Assembly (NCBI GenBank): GCA_000226015.1
Contig: JH153733.1
Span: forward strand, 41,734-105,733
Origin: Mnemiopsis leidyi
Lineage: Eukaryota > Ctenophora > Tentaculata > Lobata > Bolinopsidae
Direction of reading: 5' to 3'
Length of the DNA: 64,000 bases
In this document: positions 36,601-51,600 of the stretch, piece by piece
Numbering within the stretch: position 1 is the stretch's first letter
Layout of the letters: each line of letters starts with the position of its first letter
Position numbers and translations under genes: made by a program
Notes under the pieces: model-generated
Seen by the model: only the letters and a program-made list of their open reading frames with translations
The model's database searches: none
Told to the model about the DNA's origin: nothing

Positions 36601-39600
36601 AGGGTCAGTTCGAGTAAACTATAACTTATTACTAAACTACACTAACATGATAGAGACTTACCCTGATAAGTAGCTACACTAAGATGATAGGGCAATAATC
36701 GTGTAGTATAATATTGGTCACATTTCTTCCCTTAGAAATGTGAGGATATATGAGGATATATGCTTTTACTTTTATTATGTGGTACTATTGGGCATTGGTT
36801 GAATTTCAGAGCATTTCTAGGAAAAATTATGACAAATAGTTTATCAAATTTCAATGCAGAATATAATTGGTTTTGACTTTGATAACCTTAAGCGACAAAA
36901 CCTGAATTTACACTAATATGCTTTCGAGATGGATCAGGTTAATTTTGCAATTTTTACCCTGACAAGTCGCTAAAAACGTATTAACTCCTTACATCAAAGT
37001 ATCGAAAACCTTATCTTAAACCAGACAATCTAGTGATTCCACTTTCGACATTGAAATAAACAATGCTTACAATTTAGCATGATCGAAAAAAGGCAATTCA
37101 AGTTTTCCAAAAATCAAACCTTGATTTTGGCTCTTGATCTCTGTGTCATCATATCCGCAATCTTGCATATGTTCTCGTTTGCAGTGGCTAATTGTCCTTC
37201 TAGTCGGGCCACTTTGCTCGACAAATCGTGGTAATGTCTGTAAATCATCAAATTACACTTCATAACATCAAGTTGCAACACTTCATATTATTTTGATATT
37301 CTTAGATTTCGTGAAAATACTGATTATAAACTAAAACATTTCCATGTCAGCATGTAAATTTGCTGAGTTACAACTAGAATAGTGCTAGAAGGCTCAAACT
37401 TCTTCAGCATGCTGAAATCCGCAGTTTCAATTGTAAATGGAAACGACAGCTGCCGTATCATAAACATTTATATAGTTAATATAGCTGCTGTTCAGTGTGA
37501 AATGCGCCGGGAAAATCATCTTTATTCTTTAACCACCGTCTCGATTCTTAATTAATATTCAGCGATATAGCAAACTCATTTTATCAGTCGATTTGTTGTA
37601 TTTTAAATACATTACAATCACCATTTATATATCTACCATGCGTTATTTACATTATGTACTGCATTTCCTAATTTCCTATGGCCCCAGCAGATGATTGAAG
37701 TATGTAATCTTTGTCTAAAAGGGTTTCAACACAGAGAAACTCTGGCTAACACCTATGCCATACAGTAAAAACAGAGGACACTAATAAATTTGCACTGAAG
37801 CCTGATTCCTAAAATGACCGTTATCAGAAAACTTATGCAGTATGCAGTACCAAGCAGCAAGTCTAGCTACCAAAAAAACATTTCCATGCAATTGCATTCG
37901 TGCCTATCAGTTTTTCCCATTATAATAAGCACAGTTGTTAGTTGGACTAGCCTTGAAAATCAAATTTTATGATAAATTTAATTATTTTTAATTATTGATA
38001 GCTGCATAGCAATTAGCATGCGATTGCTTTTTTCGGTTAAAAGTTGCTAAAATGCCTTGCAAGGTTGTTTGATGCTGCAAACAATACTTACGAATCTGAG
38101 TCAGTGCTGTCGCTAGAAATGAAACAAAATTAGGTGTGGAATACGAATAAGAAATTGCTGTAGGTGGAGATAATCAATCCTGACCATTTCAACAGTAGGA
38201 CAGAGGATAATTTTATTATCTGGAAATTATCAAAAGCACGAGCAGGATATACAAATAAAATCGAGAAGATATTGGTCACATAAAAAAAGTTACTTCACAA
38301 AATGGTAGCATACGTGCTTATAATTGTATGGGTAAAATCAAGGATCAACAGTTCAAACGTAAAACATGCAAATGTGGAAAATTCGTTGTGCTTACAGAAA
38401 CATACCTATGCATGGAGGGCGATACCCGATCACCAGAATCAGATTTGTTCTGTCGGATAAACTGAGCCCGACACTCGGCTTCCATAAGGGAGGATCTGTA
38501 TGCCATCGAGCTGTGTCTGTTAGGCATACTTGAGACTGAAATGTTTAAGTCTATTTTACAAAGGTTCAAAACTTAAATCAGAAATTTAACTCAGTCAAAT
38601 TAGAATTGGAACTGTTAATCGACATAGGCATATTAAAATTGAAGATTGAACAGAACATACATATTTAATAGTAAACCTATACTTACTCATCTTCTGTAGA
38701 TCCTTCTCATAGTTAATCTTCTTTATATACCGTCTGTATACAAATTTAGACGTTTTAAAGAAATAGTACAGTAAAGATACAGGGTTTGGAAGTGGCGGTC
38801 TTTCCCTGAACTCGAGAATCATCTCTGCTCGCTGAGTCTTGTAGATGATTCCTGTGCGATGTTTATTGGATAAGTCAATTCGTTTAAATTCACGGGGTAT
38901 TCAAGACGCCATCAGGCACGTCCTTAAAATCAGATGCTTTTCTTCTTTGTACTCGTCAAACATTTTATAAAATCTAGAAAATGTAAAGATCCGCAAACTC
39001 CTTACCAGATTGTGTTTCCACATTTTCGTATGTGTTTGAAAATATGGCGATAAGCAAGTTGATCAACATGATGTTCACAAAAAGAAGGTAAAGTGATAGG
39101 AGGAAGAACGCAACGTAGTAGTTAACTCGGCCAACCTGCGGTAACCTCAGTTAAAACCCTTTGATTATATTGACCCCGCAATTTTGTTGGTTGAAATGGC
39201 AAAATGGTGTTCAAAAACCAAAATGACACAGAAGAGTCTCCAAATCTTACCGACTATAGTTGGTAAGATTTACAAGATTTTACAAGATTTTAATGATGTA
39301 ATGATGTAGATTATAGCTTGAAAGGAGAATATCACACCGTGGTTTCTAACAGGCTGTCTTTAGTACAATCCGTTCCTATGTTCGATCTGTCATCGGGATA
39401 TTTTGTTGTGTTCCATGCTTCACAGTGCCCTAAACCAAGTGTGCTTGTAAAATAGTGTACAACATACCGTCTTTTGTTCTTATATGACATTAACTGGGAA
39501 ATCTCAAAGTTTCGATGCTGTATATGCTGTATTTATATTTGATATCACACCATGGTACTATTGCTAACTACTTGAACCTACCTTTAAAATGTGCATGAAA

Positions 39601-42600
39601 GGTTGGGTTGCAAAACTGTAAAGCTGTACCAGTATTTATTTGGGGCCGGTTTTTGGTTCACTCGGTCAACGTTAAATCAAAGTTGAAATATTTACAGGGC
39701 CGACGTAATTCAGACTTTTGTCGGAATTCATGATCATAGGAATATAGGATTTATGCTCAATAGATGTTTCTGCCATTCACTACATTCGCCAAAGTATAAT
39801 CGACCAAGTTAGCCCTTGTACAGCCAATGATTTCATAACCCGAGAAATTAGTTGACAAGAATGTTGACTCACTGTAGTTCATGCAGTGGCCTATCAAAGC
39901 GTGTCTAGATAAATAGGATCGCTGATTGCTGAACAGATGCTGAGTAACAGTAACTTTTGTCCATTCAGTAACAAATACAGTTGGATTAATCAACAACTTA
40001 CTACACGTTACCTGTCTTCATGTGATCGTCAAAACCCTCTAAATCGATTTCTCCGAACACATTTAGATAGGACCTGCCGACCAGTTGGAAAATAGCCTCC
40101 CCCACATTATTTTCACGAAACGGGTACAGCAACGCTTGAGACGCTACCCCATACGCTATTGTGAACACCTGAAATGGTTTGTCTTTAGGTGGCATAGAGC
40201 TTTTACTAAGACATGCATAACACTGTAAGATTGATGTATTTAAAAGGGCATTTGAAATCAAATCAGCATAGCAGCTGTTTTTGACTTGTGCAAAATTGAC
40301 ATAGCAAAAGGGATAAAGCGGGTCCAATTACCATCAATAGAAAGAGGAAGAAAAATAGATCGATGGACATTTTTTTCAGCATGAAAACTTTGGGTCCGAT
40401 CTTATCGTTAATCTCAAAGAGCTGCACAAATCGAAAACAGTAGAAAGAAAAGCACATAGCTGACAGTAGTCGGTTAGCGTGATAGTTCCTGGTGAAAAGG
40501 AATAGTGTGTTAAATCTTCAATCAAGCGGAATCAAGTTTTCGTTTCAAGACCATACAATACACATATTGTCACAATGTTCTAAGACGTCGTTATACTCAG
40601 CAAAAGGATAGATATTTGGTATTTTTGTCATTTTAAGATCCGTATCTTAGAACTTGTTATAGCTTGTGTCACGTTAGTGTATTGTATGGCCATATGACAT
40701 TTCACATTGCATAACAGTGCTTTATAAAACAACACACTCGTGCCACAATTCAGTTACCACCAAAAGAAGCATAAAGAATAGGAGATCCACAGTCATTTTA
40801 CTGATGATGACGACCTTAGGGCCGATGTTATAGTGTATTTGGAATTTCCTCAATAGGCGAAAGTTGAAGATGCCGAAAGTCAATGCTGATATCAAATTGC
40901 AATATTGATAGGCCCTGTAAGTCACTCGGAATTAGAAGTGTGTGTATCAACCGAAATAATCAGAAGTAGAAAGAATAATTTATAAGGTTCAGGTTTTGGA
41001 TAGATGATCCAGTAGTTTTTAATGCACATGATCAAAATCACGCAGTAACATACTTTAGTTCACGGTTTTTGATTTATTTTATTGTGCAGATTGAAATTCA
41101 AGGAATAACGATTTTACTATGCAAATCGTCAAACTTATTGTACAAACTTGATAAAAACTTAGAAAAACATTTAAGTCAATATGATTTGTATATGTTTACG
41201 AACCCAAAATGATTGAGATCCATGCTGATGCCAGATTCGCAAGTATCTTCTCCAGCGTTTTTAGGCTGCATAATATTTTGTAATTCGATAAAGGATACGT
41301 ATTTATTACGTAACTTGTTAACGCCTCAATTAAACTTCAACTGGAGGGTAACTGAATAACATGGGGATGAATCATTGATTAGGGGAAGGATTGAATTATA
41401 ATGAATTAAACGCCGGTTAGGTGACAAAAATCATCACATTACCTGTGAGCACACGTATGAAGTGGACGCCTTTAACCCAAAGGCAACCATAAACATACAA
41501 ACTGCGACAAAATCCAATAAGTTATATGTATCCGAAAAATGATCTATTATCTTTTTTAGATTACTTTTCGTTCTTCCATTTCTGATCTGAAAAGCAACGT
41601 GCCATATAATAAACAGAAAAGTTATTGCTAAAGATACCAACAGCCGACAATTTCTACATCGTTTATCGCATGAAAGTCAGTATTAAACTTCGAGAACAGT
41701 AGTCAGTAATGCATTATTGCAATCATAACGCATTCATAACATTCATAACATTCAGTAACGCATTCATCACGCATTCTCTTAATTTACCTGATTTATTTCT
41801 ACGGGTACTGTTGAAAGAACAAAAACTATGGTATACAAATCTTGCCATTCGAGCCTTGATCCACCTCTACTGATAACAAGACTTTCATCGTTAATGAGAA
41901 GGCCGTACCTGAAAAAAAGGGTTTATGAAAAAAGGGTTTATGAAAAAAGGTTTATGGTTGTGAAAATATGAAAATGATTTCTTTAATACAACCACTAACA
42001 ACAAAGCTTACATTGAGATGACTTTCCATAGATCTTAGTAAACCATCAGTATATCCATTGTAGCCAATGATAAATAGAGGCAATTCAGTAATACCAATGG
42101 GATTTCATTTGTTTTTCACTTACCCGTATAAAAGAAGGAAGGTTAAATAGGTAAGGGAATTGAGATAAAATTTAATGACAGGTGAAGTATAAAAGTAGTA
42201 TAGCTTCTCTTTCAAATCAGGATTTCTAACTGAATCACCATCATCCCCGTCATTTGATTGCATCGTTGGAGCGAATTCAACATCATCATTGACTCGTTTT
42301 CGAGCTCTTGTCTGAAAACCGGCACCAACGTTACTTGAGCCCTTCACAAGGTTTTGTATAATATGAATCAACCTACCATTCATTCATTTTCGAACTTCTA
42401 TCAAGTAAGGAAAACGCACAAATAAGCTTCATAGAAAAGTAGTTACGAACTGTGATTTCTTGTCCTCTAAGTATTTTCCTGGCTAGATCTTTCTTCGTCA
42501 TTGGTAATTTATTATAAGATAAGAAGATAGGCAAGGGTGGAACCAAGCTTACGAACAACTGAAAATCATATTGTTAGAGTGCTAAAATCACGTTGATGGA

Positions 42601-45600
42601 TCGGTATTAATTATACTAATGAGCAATTACTGACGAAAGCTAATCTCACTTTTTAACTTTTAAGTTAATTTCCTTTTTTAACATGAAGGCTACTAAGTTC
42701 TTGAATAGAATCAAAGGTGTCAATGAAACTCTAGGCACAAGTCACCAGTCACCTTCAAGACCGGAATGTAAGGACATAATATACACTGTATATTATTATT
42801 ATACAGTCTATAATATATAATACAGTGATGTATAGACTAAAATCTATAGACATTACATAAAATATAGACATTACCCGTCCAGCGTGGATAGTGGGCTTCA
42901 GTTGGCCCATCCACAAATCTGTCAAGTAACTCTGATATGCTGCATGTGCTATAAAGTTCTTTGCTTCGATGATTGTCGCCAGATCGAAGAGATTCAGCCC
43001 TCCCCACTCTGATGAAGACTGTTTAAGTCCATATAAGCTTATTTATTAAGTATTTATATTTTATCATAAGCTTATTTATTAAGTTTTTATATTTTAATAT
43101 AGGCTTATGCTAGAGGTATAAATTCTTAAATTACCATTCAGCACTGCGTCGCTGCACTTAAAAAGTCTGTTGATAATAAAGCCAAGCATTCAAGCCGACA
43201 AGCCATCAACTCTGATAATGTACCTTTTAGAGGGACGATCAAAATCTGTATCCAATCTGGCTTATCATAGTTGTGATAGCAGATTGTCATCAAACCGCAT
43301 GCCATTTTTTCGAACTCTCTGAAAGGTTCAGGAGCAAGGTAAGGAAGTATTCACAGAATCAACCACAGATACAACCAGTTATCCAAATTCCGTGTCAAAA
43401 TTTCAGTTATGATAGAGACCTAAACCTTTACAGAGTAGAAAAATTTGTGAATGCAATATTAACCTAGCGGATGCTTCAAGCTTTTCTGTCATCTCTTCGT
43501 CTACGCGTGCCCACTGTCCTTCCATTTTATCCAAGAAAAGAAATATCTGAAAAGATATTGAGTCTTATACTGTGAAAACTGAAAAGGGGTTATTGAAGAG
43601 ATTTAAATATTAATTTTCTTCAAATCAAAGGCAAATTGTTCAATCACAAAGTGCATCTTCATTAACCTAACAACTAAGGGGTTTTAAGCCGAGTGTTACC
43701 TTGTGGGCTATAAGAGATGTTGCTATAGGCGTTCTTGAGTTTTCCCAGAAGAATTTCGCCATATCTGGAGCGTCGATCAATGCTGAATAAACCATCATCA
43801 GATCATATGGATTCTGAAAAAATATCCTCGGTCAAGATATTAGGGGAGAAGGTTTTGAGCCAACTGAACTTCAATTGCATTAAAAAAAGATATGACTACA
43901 AGGGGCTATTTGGTAGCTCACAGCTGGACTCACATCAAATCTATCATCTTCCCTCATGTCCTGATTGTACTTCTCTTGTGTCAGAAAAGAGTGGAACGTT
44001 CCTTCCATGATCCGCTCCATCAGTTCACCAACGTCCCTCAGTGACACCTACTTGTGGTCATTTTACGATATGATAACTGGACTATTTTTTAAGAAATTCG
44101 TGTTATGGAGAGAAAACTGAAGTCACTAGTCGAGTAGGATAAACTGAGCAAGTTATTGAGTAAGAAACCGGTAAACGATATAGATCAGATGAGAAGCACT
44201 TGTTGTCATAACAAAAATAAGTTCAAAGCTCACCGCTCTATCAAATCTGGTAAGCAGTTTGAAAGCTCCCGAGTTTTTAGGCAGAATATTGTAAAGCTTA
44301 GTGAGGCTTGGAGCAGTTAGGAAGTTCTTGAGGTCAGCTCCATAGTCCAGGAGGAGTCGTATAAAACCAACTCGGCGGTTTATTATCGAGAACATCAGAA
44401 GGGAATTTAGCTCGTCTGGCTGAGCAGAATGATATTCTTTAGTTGCATAAATTACTTGAATTAATAATTAAAAAAAATAAACATCATGGATTAGATGTTA
44501 ATTTGAAATCCCATCTCTCACCCTGAATTTGTAGTCCTTCTTCTCAAATATAAGTTCTTTCGCTACTTTTTCATGACCCCATGTAATAGCAAGTTTTAAC
44601 TGTCTCATACGAGCTGCACTTTCTCCGATACTTTTCATCAGGGAAGACAAGATGGCAAAATCCAGCGGTTCTGCTCCGTCGATCTTGTAGACCGTTATCT
44701 GAAACGTTAGAAAGCACCTCAAAAAGAGAAATCAATGTGGTAAACATCAAACTACATACTTAGATAAGATGGTCAGGCCATTTACTTTGAAGTTTTCTAA
44801 CTGCAAAATGTATACATATTCGTGGCAGTCACACTAAAGTCTAAACACTCCAATTAACCTGTTTCTTGAAAGAGGCAATCTCCACAACATTCTTGAGAAG
44901 TTTCTCTATCTGCGAGTTGTCTGTATACTTGTTGAAACAAGCCTCCAACATGTCGTGTATGTCACGCTTTCCTTCTTCATTTATCACGCCTTTCACAACA
45001 AACTCCCTAACAGCAGGAATAATCAGTCGTAAACAGACAAAAAACTCCTTAACAACGGGTAACGATCATTCGTAAAACAATGGCAGTCATATATTCTAAA
45101 AATCGCATTTTCTTAACAGAGTAGAAAGTTTGAGTTTCAATGATAGAATGGTGTTATATGTACCCGTCAACAAAATCCTCTTTAAAGGTCGTCATCTCGC
45201 AGGCAGCACACACAATATCAGCCGCTCTTCCACTGCCTGGTGTTGGGAGTATTAGCTTGAGTATTTGTACTTGTGTACCCTTATAATACTGATCATTTCT
45301 CAGAAGGATAAAGGAATTAAGATGACCAACAAATCAATGAAGTATTGAACACTGTATTAATTTTAAATTGAAGAATGCAATAAATAATCGTTTGAACCCA
45401 TCACTCAATCTCGTATCACCATTTACCAGTAACAGTTCATGTTTAATGTTAAACCTTTGATCGCGACAAGAGGTTGACCCATCCGCAGAGAATTCAAAGC
45501 CATTTCAATGCTTTGGGAACCACCCTCCAACATGATGCAGATCATAGGCAAAGGAACCCCCTCCTTCTCATACATTTTTGTTATGAGAAACTCAAGCTCC

Positions 45601-48600
45601 CCTCTAAACTTGATCTCAACTCCACTAGCTTGTGTTGTTCCTGAAATGCGACTTTTTCTGAATACTTGTTTTTAAAATGCGACTTTTTCTTTAAATACTT
45701 GTTTTTAGATTTCTAAACATATAATTGGTCAGAATGATGGCTACATTTAGATTGTTTGATCATGTATATTGTATAAGGCATATCGAAGGATTTTAACCCC
45801 GACACATTGATTGACTTATCGATTATAAATAACAAAAACATAAGTTAATTACCGTCGTCAACAAGGAAGAAATGACTGTGATTAGGCTCAAGAGATGCGC
45901 TACCCAGCTCAGGAATGGAGGAGGTGTAATCATTTATCGACTCGTTGAACTGAGGATGAAGTCAGACAAGTTGGGTTAAAAGAGTAAAATGAGACTATGG
46001 GAGGATTATAGCCTAGTTGACTAACGGAGTAGGCTAGTAGTCCCTTGGTGTAAAAGGATCCATACAGGGTTTTGATTCTATAGGATGTGTTCTTACTCTG
46101 TTATTTTTCCGAAGAAGCATCTCTTTGTTCCAAGTTTTTCCCCAGTTAGCAACTCCAATAGTGTATATCTTAGAGGTGAGGATGGATCGTCCAATGATGT
46201 CGCCCACTAATTTCGTCACTCCCTGTTCAGTATTATTTTAAATTTTGTGTTTCAGTAAGGATGGAAATGCTATAATTATTGGAGATGAGGTTCAACAAAC
46301 TGATTAAAAGTTAAGTATAAACACATCGTAGTAACACAGCAACTACAAAATTACAACATCATACAGGGACAACACTGACAGTATCATTTTTTCCCGTATC
46401 TTGCCATTTGGGCCCGAAGGGCCCAAATGGCAAGATTGTTTTGATACGTTTTGTGCACGTGCACAAAAAGTACAAAACAAGGGTTGGCGATCGACAGCGT
46501 AATTTTGGAATATTAGCTCAAAATGTGTCCGTACGTACGTACGTACGTACGTACGTCCGCGCGCACGCTCCTTTATCAAACTCATGTATACGAATACAAT
46601 AATAGCTGTGTTAACAGACTTAACTGCCTCGGCCNNNNNNNNNNNNNNNNNNNNNNNNNNNNNNNNNNNNNNNNNNNNNNNAATATAATAATGGCGACGT
46701 TATGCAGACTCAAGAGATTTGAAACAAACAATGAAAGAAACGCGCGATTGTGTTCAAACTTTGCGCGTGCAGCGTGTAGTTTTTAAATCTTGCATCGAAC
46801 GGCGGCATTAATTCGCGCGTCTAACACGTGCAGAACAATGAAATTGACCGGAATGACGTCTGGTTAGTGGTTTGCGATATGCGAATTGCGAGTTGTGTAT
46901 TTCTATTCCTCATTCCGCGAATTGTAATAACAATAAGCAACGGCATGATACGGGAAATTCAGCGGTCGCCTGACACAGTGAAAGCGGCCGCAATTTTCAT
47001 TTTTTCACTGGCACTGACTGTGTTACTTCACTTTACAAGACACAAGAACACACACCTCATCTTGTCCACTTGTTATAATCCAGCCGTTAGTTGACTTGGC
47101 TGCGTTCAGGAGTCCATGTTGGAAGTGAAGACAAACATCATGAGGAGCATGGAAACTCTTGTTTCCTCCTATCACTGATATCAGCAGACCTGGACGATCA
47201 TGTGTAAGGTACAGTCTATGGAGCAGTCCAGCAGATATAGTGAATTTTTGTTCAAGACACTCCCACTTTACCAAGACCAGAAACCCCTTGACTACGTTGA
47301 CTCTAACAGTTGAGGACATCTTAAGACTCTTCAGTAACCTTTATCCATATCTCCTTTTAATCCTTACCTCTTAAATCTCCTCCTTACAACTTTATTACCC
47401 TCTCACCATCAACCCAGCTTCAGACAAAATGTCCCTCTTGATAGAAAAAAAACTCCGGAAATTCACCTGGTTGTTTACAGCCCCAAAACTCCCGTAAAAG
47501 TTTCTCCATCCTTTGTATGTTCTTTCTGTCACCATAGTCACTGGCTACTCGGATATACTGGGAAGTTTTTAGGTGGAAGTGAAGACTGAAGAACTGTCCG
47601 ATACATTAAATGAAACTCAATAAGTTTTTTAATAACTTTATTCGGAAAGTGGGCTATATGTTTTTCGAAAGCATAAATAATTCAACGTTTTAGAATCCCT
47701 TCATGGCTTATTTTTGTCAGTGATTCACTGTATTTCAGACACTTTTCGATGAGGAAAATCAAACATACATTATTAGTGATGAACCATCAAAGAAAACATA
47801 CCTCTGGCTGAATAGTGGTATCCTCGTCAAGAAAGTTTATCTTGCCGTACGCTGAACACTCGGTCAGAGTCGTGTGAGTGGTCTTGTCCCACTTCTCTGC
47901 TTCTCCGTGTATCTGGATACCTTCGCTGTGTGCTGACCTCACGTTCCCACAGTGACAACTGTTGTGTTATGTGTGAGAGTTACCATGGTTTTATGTGGGA
48001 GTTACCATGGTTTGATGTGCGAGTTACCATGGTTTGATGTGCGAGTTAACATGGAGTTACTATAGTTATACGTGAGAGCTTACTATAGTTATACGGAAGC
48101 TATTAGAAATGAGGCCGGTTAGAAGCCGGCTTATAGCCGGCCAGTGATCTGCCACATATCCAGTTACCATGGAAACCTCTGGGTTTCACGTTGACAAGGT
48201 TACACTTGGGTGGAAAATTGGGCACACAATTATTGGGCACAGTGGACACACAATAATAGCAATCTAAGTAGTTCATCTAAAATCATAAGTTTGAAAGTAA
48301 TTGCTATGTACTTTACTTTAAGTAAGGTGATACTTTTAATGTTACTATCCATAATCCAAACCAATATCTTAGTATGGATATCTAAAGAGTCTCACACTAA
48401 TCATTATTTCATCATTGACCGAGAAGATCTATCAGCTAGATCGTGATTGGTTCCCCGAAGCGCTGTCAAAATATGCCCCTTCTTAAGAACAATTCTCGAA
48501 ACTCAATTTTTATCTCCATCCACAAGTTTAGTCTTACAAGTTGATGACATGTGGAAACAAATGTATGATAACCGTGAACTTAGGCTAAACAACCTAGTGC

Positions 48601-51600
48601 AACACTGTTAAATTAACACTGCTAATCAACACCGTGGAATTTCGGGTAATTTTCGGAATCTCACTTGAAATGTCGGCCTATTAATTAATTCTGTGATGAA
48701 GGGAGAGAGAGGCGATGATTTTGTTTCTTCGAAAATAGAAACAAGGGTAAATCAGTAAACAGGTGAAAATATTTTCCAAGACGAAACCAAGGAACTCCTG
48801 GAATTAAGGTGGCTAGGCGTGATAGTGTGATTCAGTCCCATATATAGACAAGAGCAACAGACCAGAGCAATATATCTTTCTCAGTCCTCGGACAAGCACC
48901 AAAATTTGAATAAACGAAGAGAAATTTATAAGCTCGACTAGGTTTGCGTATGCTGAAACAAATTTGATATAATTTAACAATTGCCACTAGAAATGAATCA
49001 CAATTACTGTCACTTCAGATAAATTCCCATTTCATGGCGATATCTAACGACTAACTTATCTAACCACTCACATTGTCTCATTACTCCTTGGCACTTGACC
49101 TGTGTCAAGAAGAGAAAACTTGAAAACTTTAATTCAAAAACCGATGTTCCGATTATTCAAATCAGCTGTACTCACATTGGTTCAAGCTCGCCATCCATCT
49201 TCTTGATGAAGACACAGCATTCCCTCACTTTTATTTCCTTCTTTATCCATTGTTCGAATGCGGTGTACGAGAACTGAAAATGTTATGGCTACAAAATGTT
49301 CATGATAAACAGAAATGAATATTTTCAATTAGTTTTAAACTTGTTTTGATACTTGAAGTACGGTTTAAAAGAGCTACTAAGATTATCGATAATGACAAAA
49401 TGCTTGTGACCAATCACGTCACATTCTGAATGATGAGATAATTTAACCAATAGTCCATATGGTCAGATTATTCTAAACAACCCCCGGCCATATAAGGTCT
49501 CACCAATAACCCTTATAATCCTTGTTCTTCACAAAATACTATGCATCCAGTATCATCATATGATTCCCTCTCTATAAACTATAAGGATGAATCGATTCCA
49601 TTAAATATAAAACAGTTATTTTCACATCATTGTCCTTGTGAGAGAGCTCGCCAATGTTATGAGTTTACAACCAAATCAATATTTTTATAGATCATTACTT
49701 AAGAGTAAGCTTCAAACTGACCCTTTCAATATCAGCATCTGTTTTGTTTCGATAAGTTTTGCTATTGAGCTGGATTGTGTCCCGGGGGATATTGCTAACT
49801 ACATATGAAATGTCTAAGTCTATTGACCCATTGGATCTGTTCGACTTATTCATGGCATAAACACCGCTCGTTGCAAAAACGTACACAAAATTGGGAAATA
49901 CTTGACAGTAACTGTGAACAATGATTAGTGTTGTCGACTAAGGACATACTTTTTAAAGTTTGAGAAAGCGAGATGTAATTGACTAATTGAGTAATGACTT
50001 AATTGCAAAACTACTGCTCCCGCTCAGAGCTACTTCCAACTTCTCTGCGAAAATTGCCCAATTTCACTGATTATTCACTTTTACCATTGCTTCTGTATTA
50101 AACTGAGTGTGACATTTTCCTAGCAAACATCTTATCAATGATCTTAGCTATCTAGGATCTCAGCTAGTAGCTTCATAAAATTCACCGCAAAGAAAAGAGG
50201 AGACCAAAGTTATTCAAGGGAAATAAGATTAGAAAAGAGGTGCGAAAGAAAAAATTTGAGTGATGGGACAATTAGAGAGAGAGATAGGTGTAACTAATTA
50301 AAATCTTACCTTGTAACTTATTATTAACATCAAATTCTTGATTAGAAATAGTGTTAAAATTACTTCCAATACGTATTTGAACTAAGTTATAAAGCCATAC
50401 TTAGCTGCTTTATTTTAGATTTAGTAACATATAGTCAGAATATAAGCAAAGTGGAAATCAATAAAAAAATTGTAACAGAATGAAAATTATCTCTTAGCGT
50501 TTGGATTTAAACAATGAAAAATAAGCCTAAAACATTAAACATTGCCTGCATAAATTCTCATTCGTAGATGATATTAGAAGACCTTACATTGAGCAAGGCT
50601 GACACAACATTATGCATTAATAGTCATTTGTATCAATGGATAATTTTGATACCGATGATAATGATCTATGATCAGTTTAGATGTTTAAATTTGCAAAGCA
50701 TATGGCAAATAATCTTACAACTTGTATTACAATGATGCATTAACAAATCTAAGCAGTCACGCAGGGGGTTTTATCGATATGTCAATTTTGACTTTAACAA
50801 AGATATTAAGATACATATTACTAACCGGATTTTTTGTGCTATTCAACAAGGAAACAAAACCTTTTTCCCAAGCATGATTACTGTCATTAGCCATAGAGTA
50901 TCCAAGTCGATGCAATTGATACATCGTAGAGTAGCACTTCAGTTTTTAGAGTTATTCATTACTATGTTAATAGTAAGTATCTACATACTGCATGTAGTAA
51001 TTGAAGTCAGTTCGTGGTAAGGCAGAGCTTGACTCAGTTATAGTAGCTTAGTAGTTCAGTAAAAACTTTCTAGTGCACGGTCTTTGGGTTGAAACATTTT
51101 GACCTTCAAAACCACGCACAAACGAGGGAATGTGTAGTAGAGACGATCATAAGAAAGCAGGCCCTTGAACTCCTGGAGAAAACCTATTCAATTACATAAG
51201 CCTTAAGTAGCTATGGAGTCGTACACTTAAAACTGGATTACAGTCAAATCTAAACTCGTTTGAACACTTTTTCATACTTACAATCGATTAGATTGTCCGA
51301 ATTTAAACCTTCTCATGATAGTACCTCGGCCTAGAGAGATGAAAAATTAAACCCTTCCAAAACTGCATACTAGAGAGGTTCTACCGTTATAATACTTAAC
51401 CATACTTTTACGTTAAGAAGTACATTGCATAGTTCATGTTAAGCGGTAACCACGTTTTCAATCAAGTTTTCATGTATTGGATACCAGGAGTTGAGGTTCT
51501 CGCTTAAGTTACTCCCTGATTACAAGCATCTTCAGATACACACAGCAATTATCATGATGTAATAAAGACGCATATCTTACTACAACAACATAAACAAGTA

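Noticed and set aside
39885-39902. 18-nt microexon candidate encoding GHCMNY in the TRPM outer pore
   Set aside because: Phase fits and it resembles GHCEAW of the next exon, but it is very short and the next exon alone completes the pore, so chance is likely.
46523-46786. ORF spanning the N gap
   Set aside because: Includes undetermined bases and the ACGT repeat.
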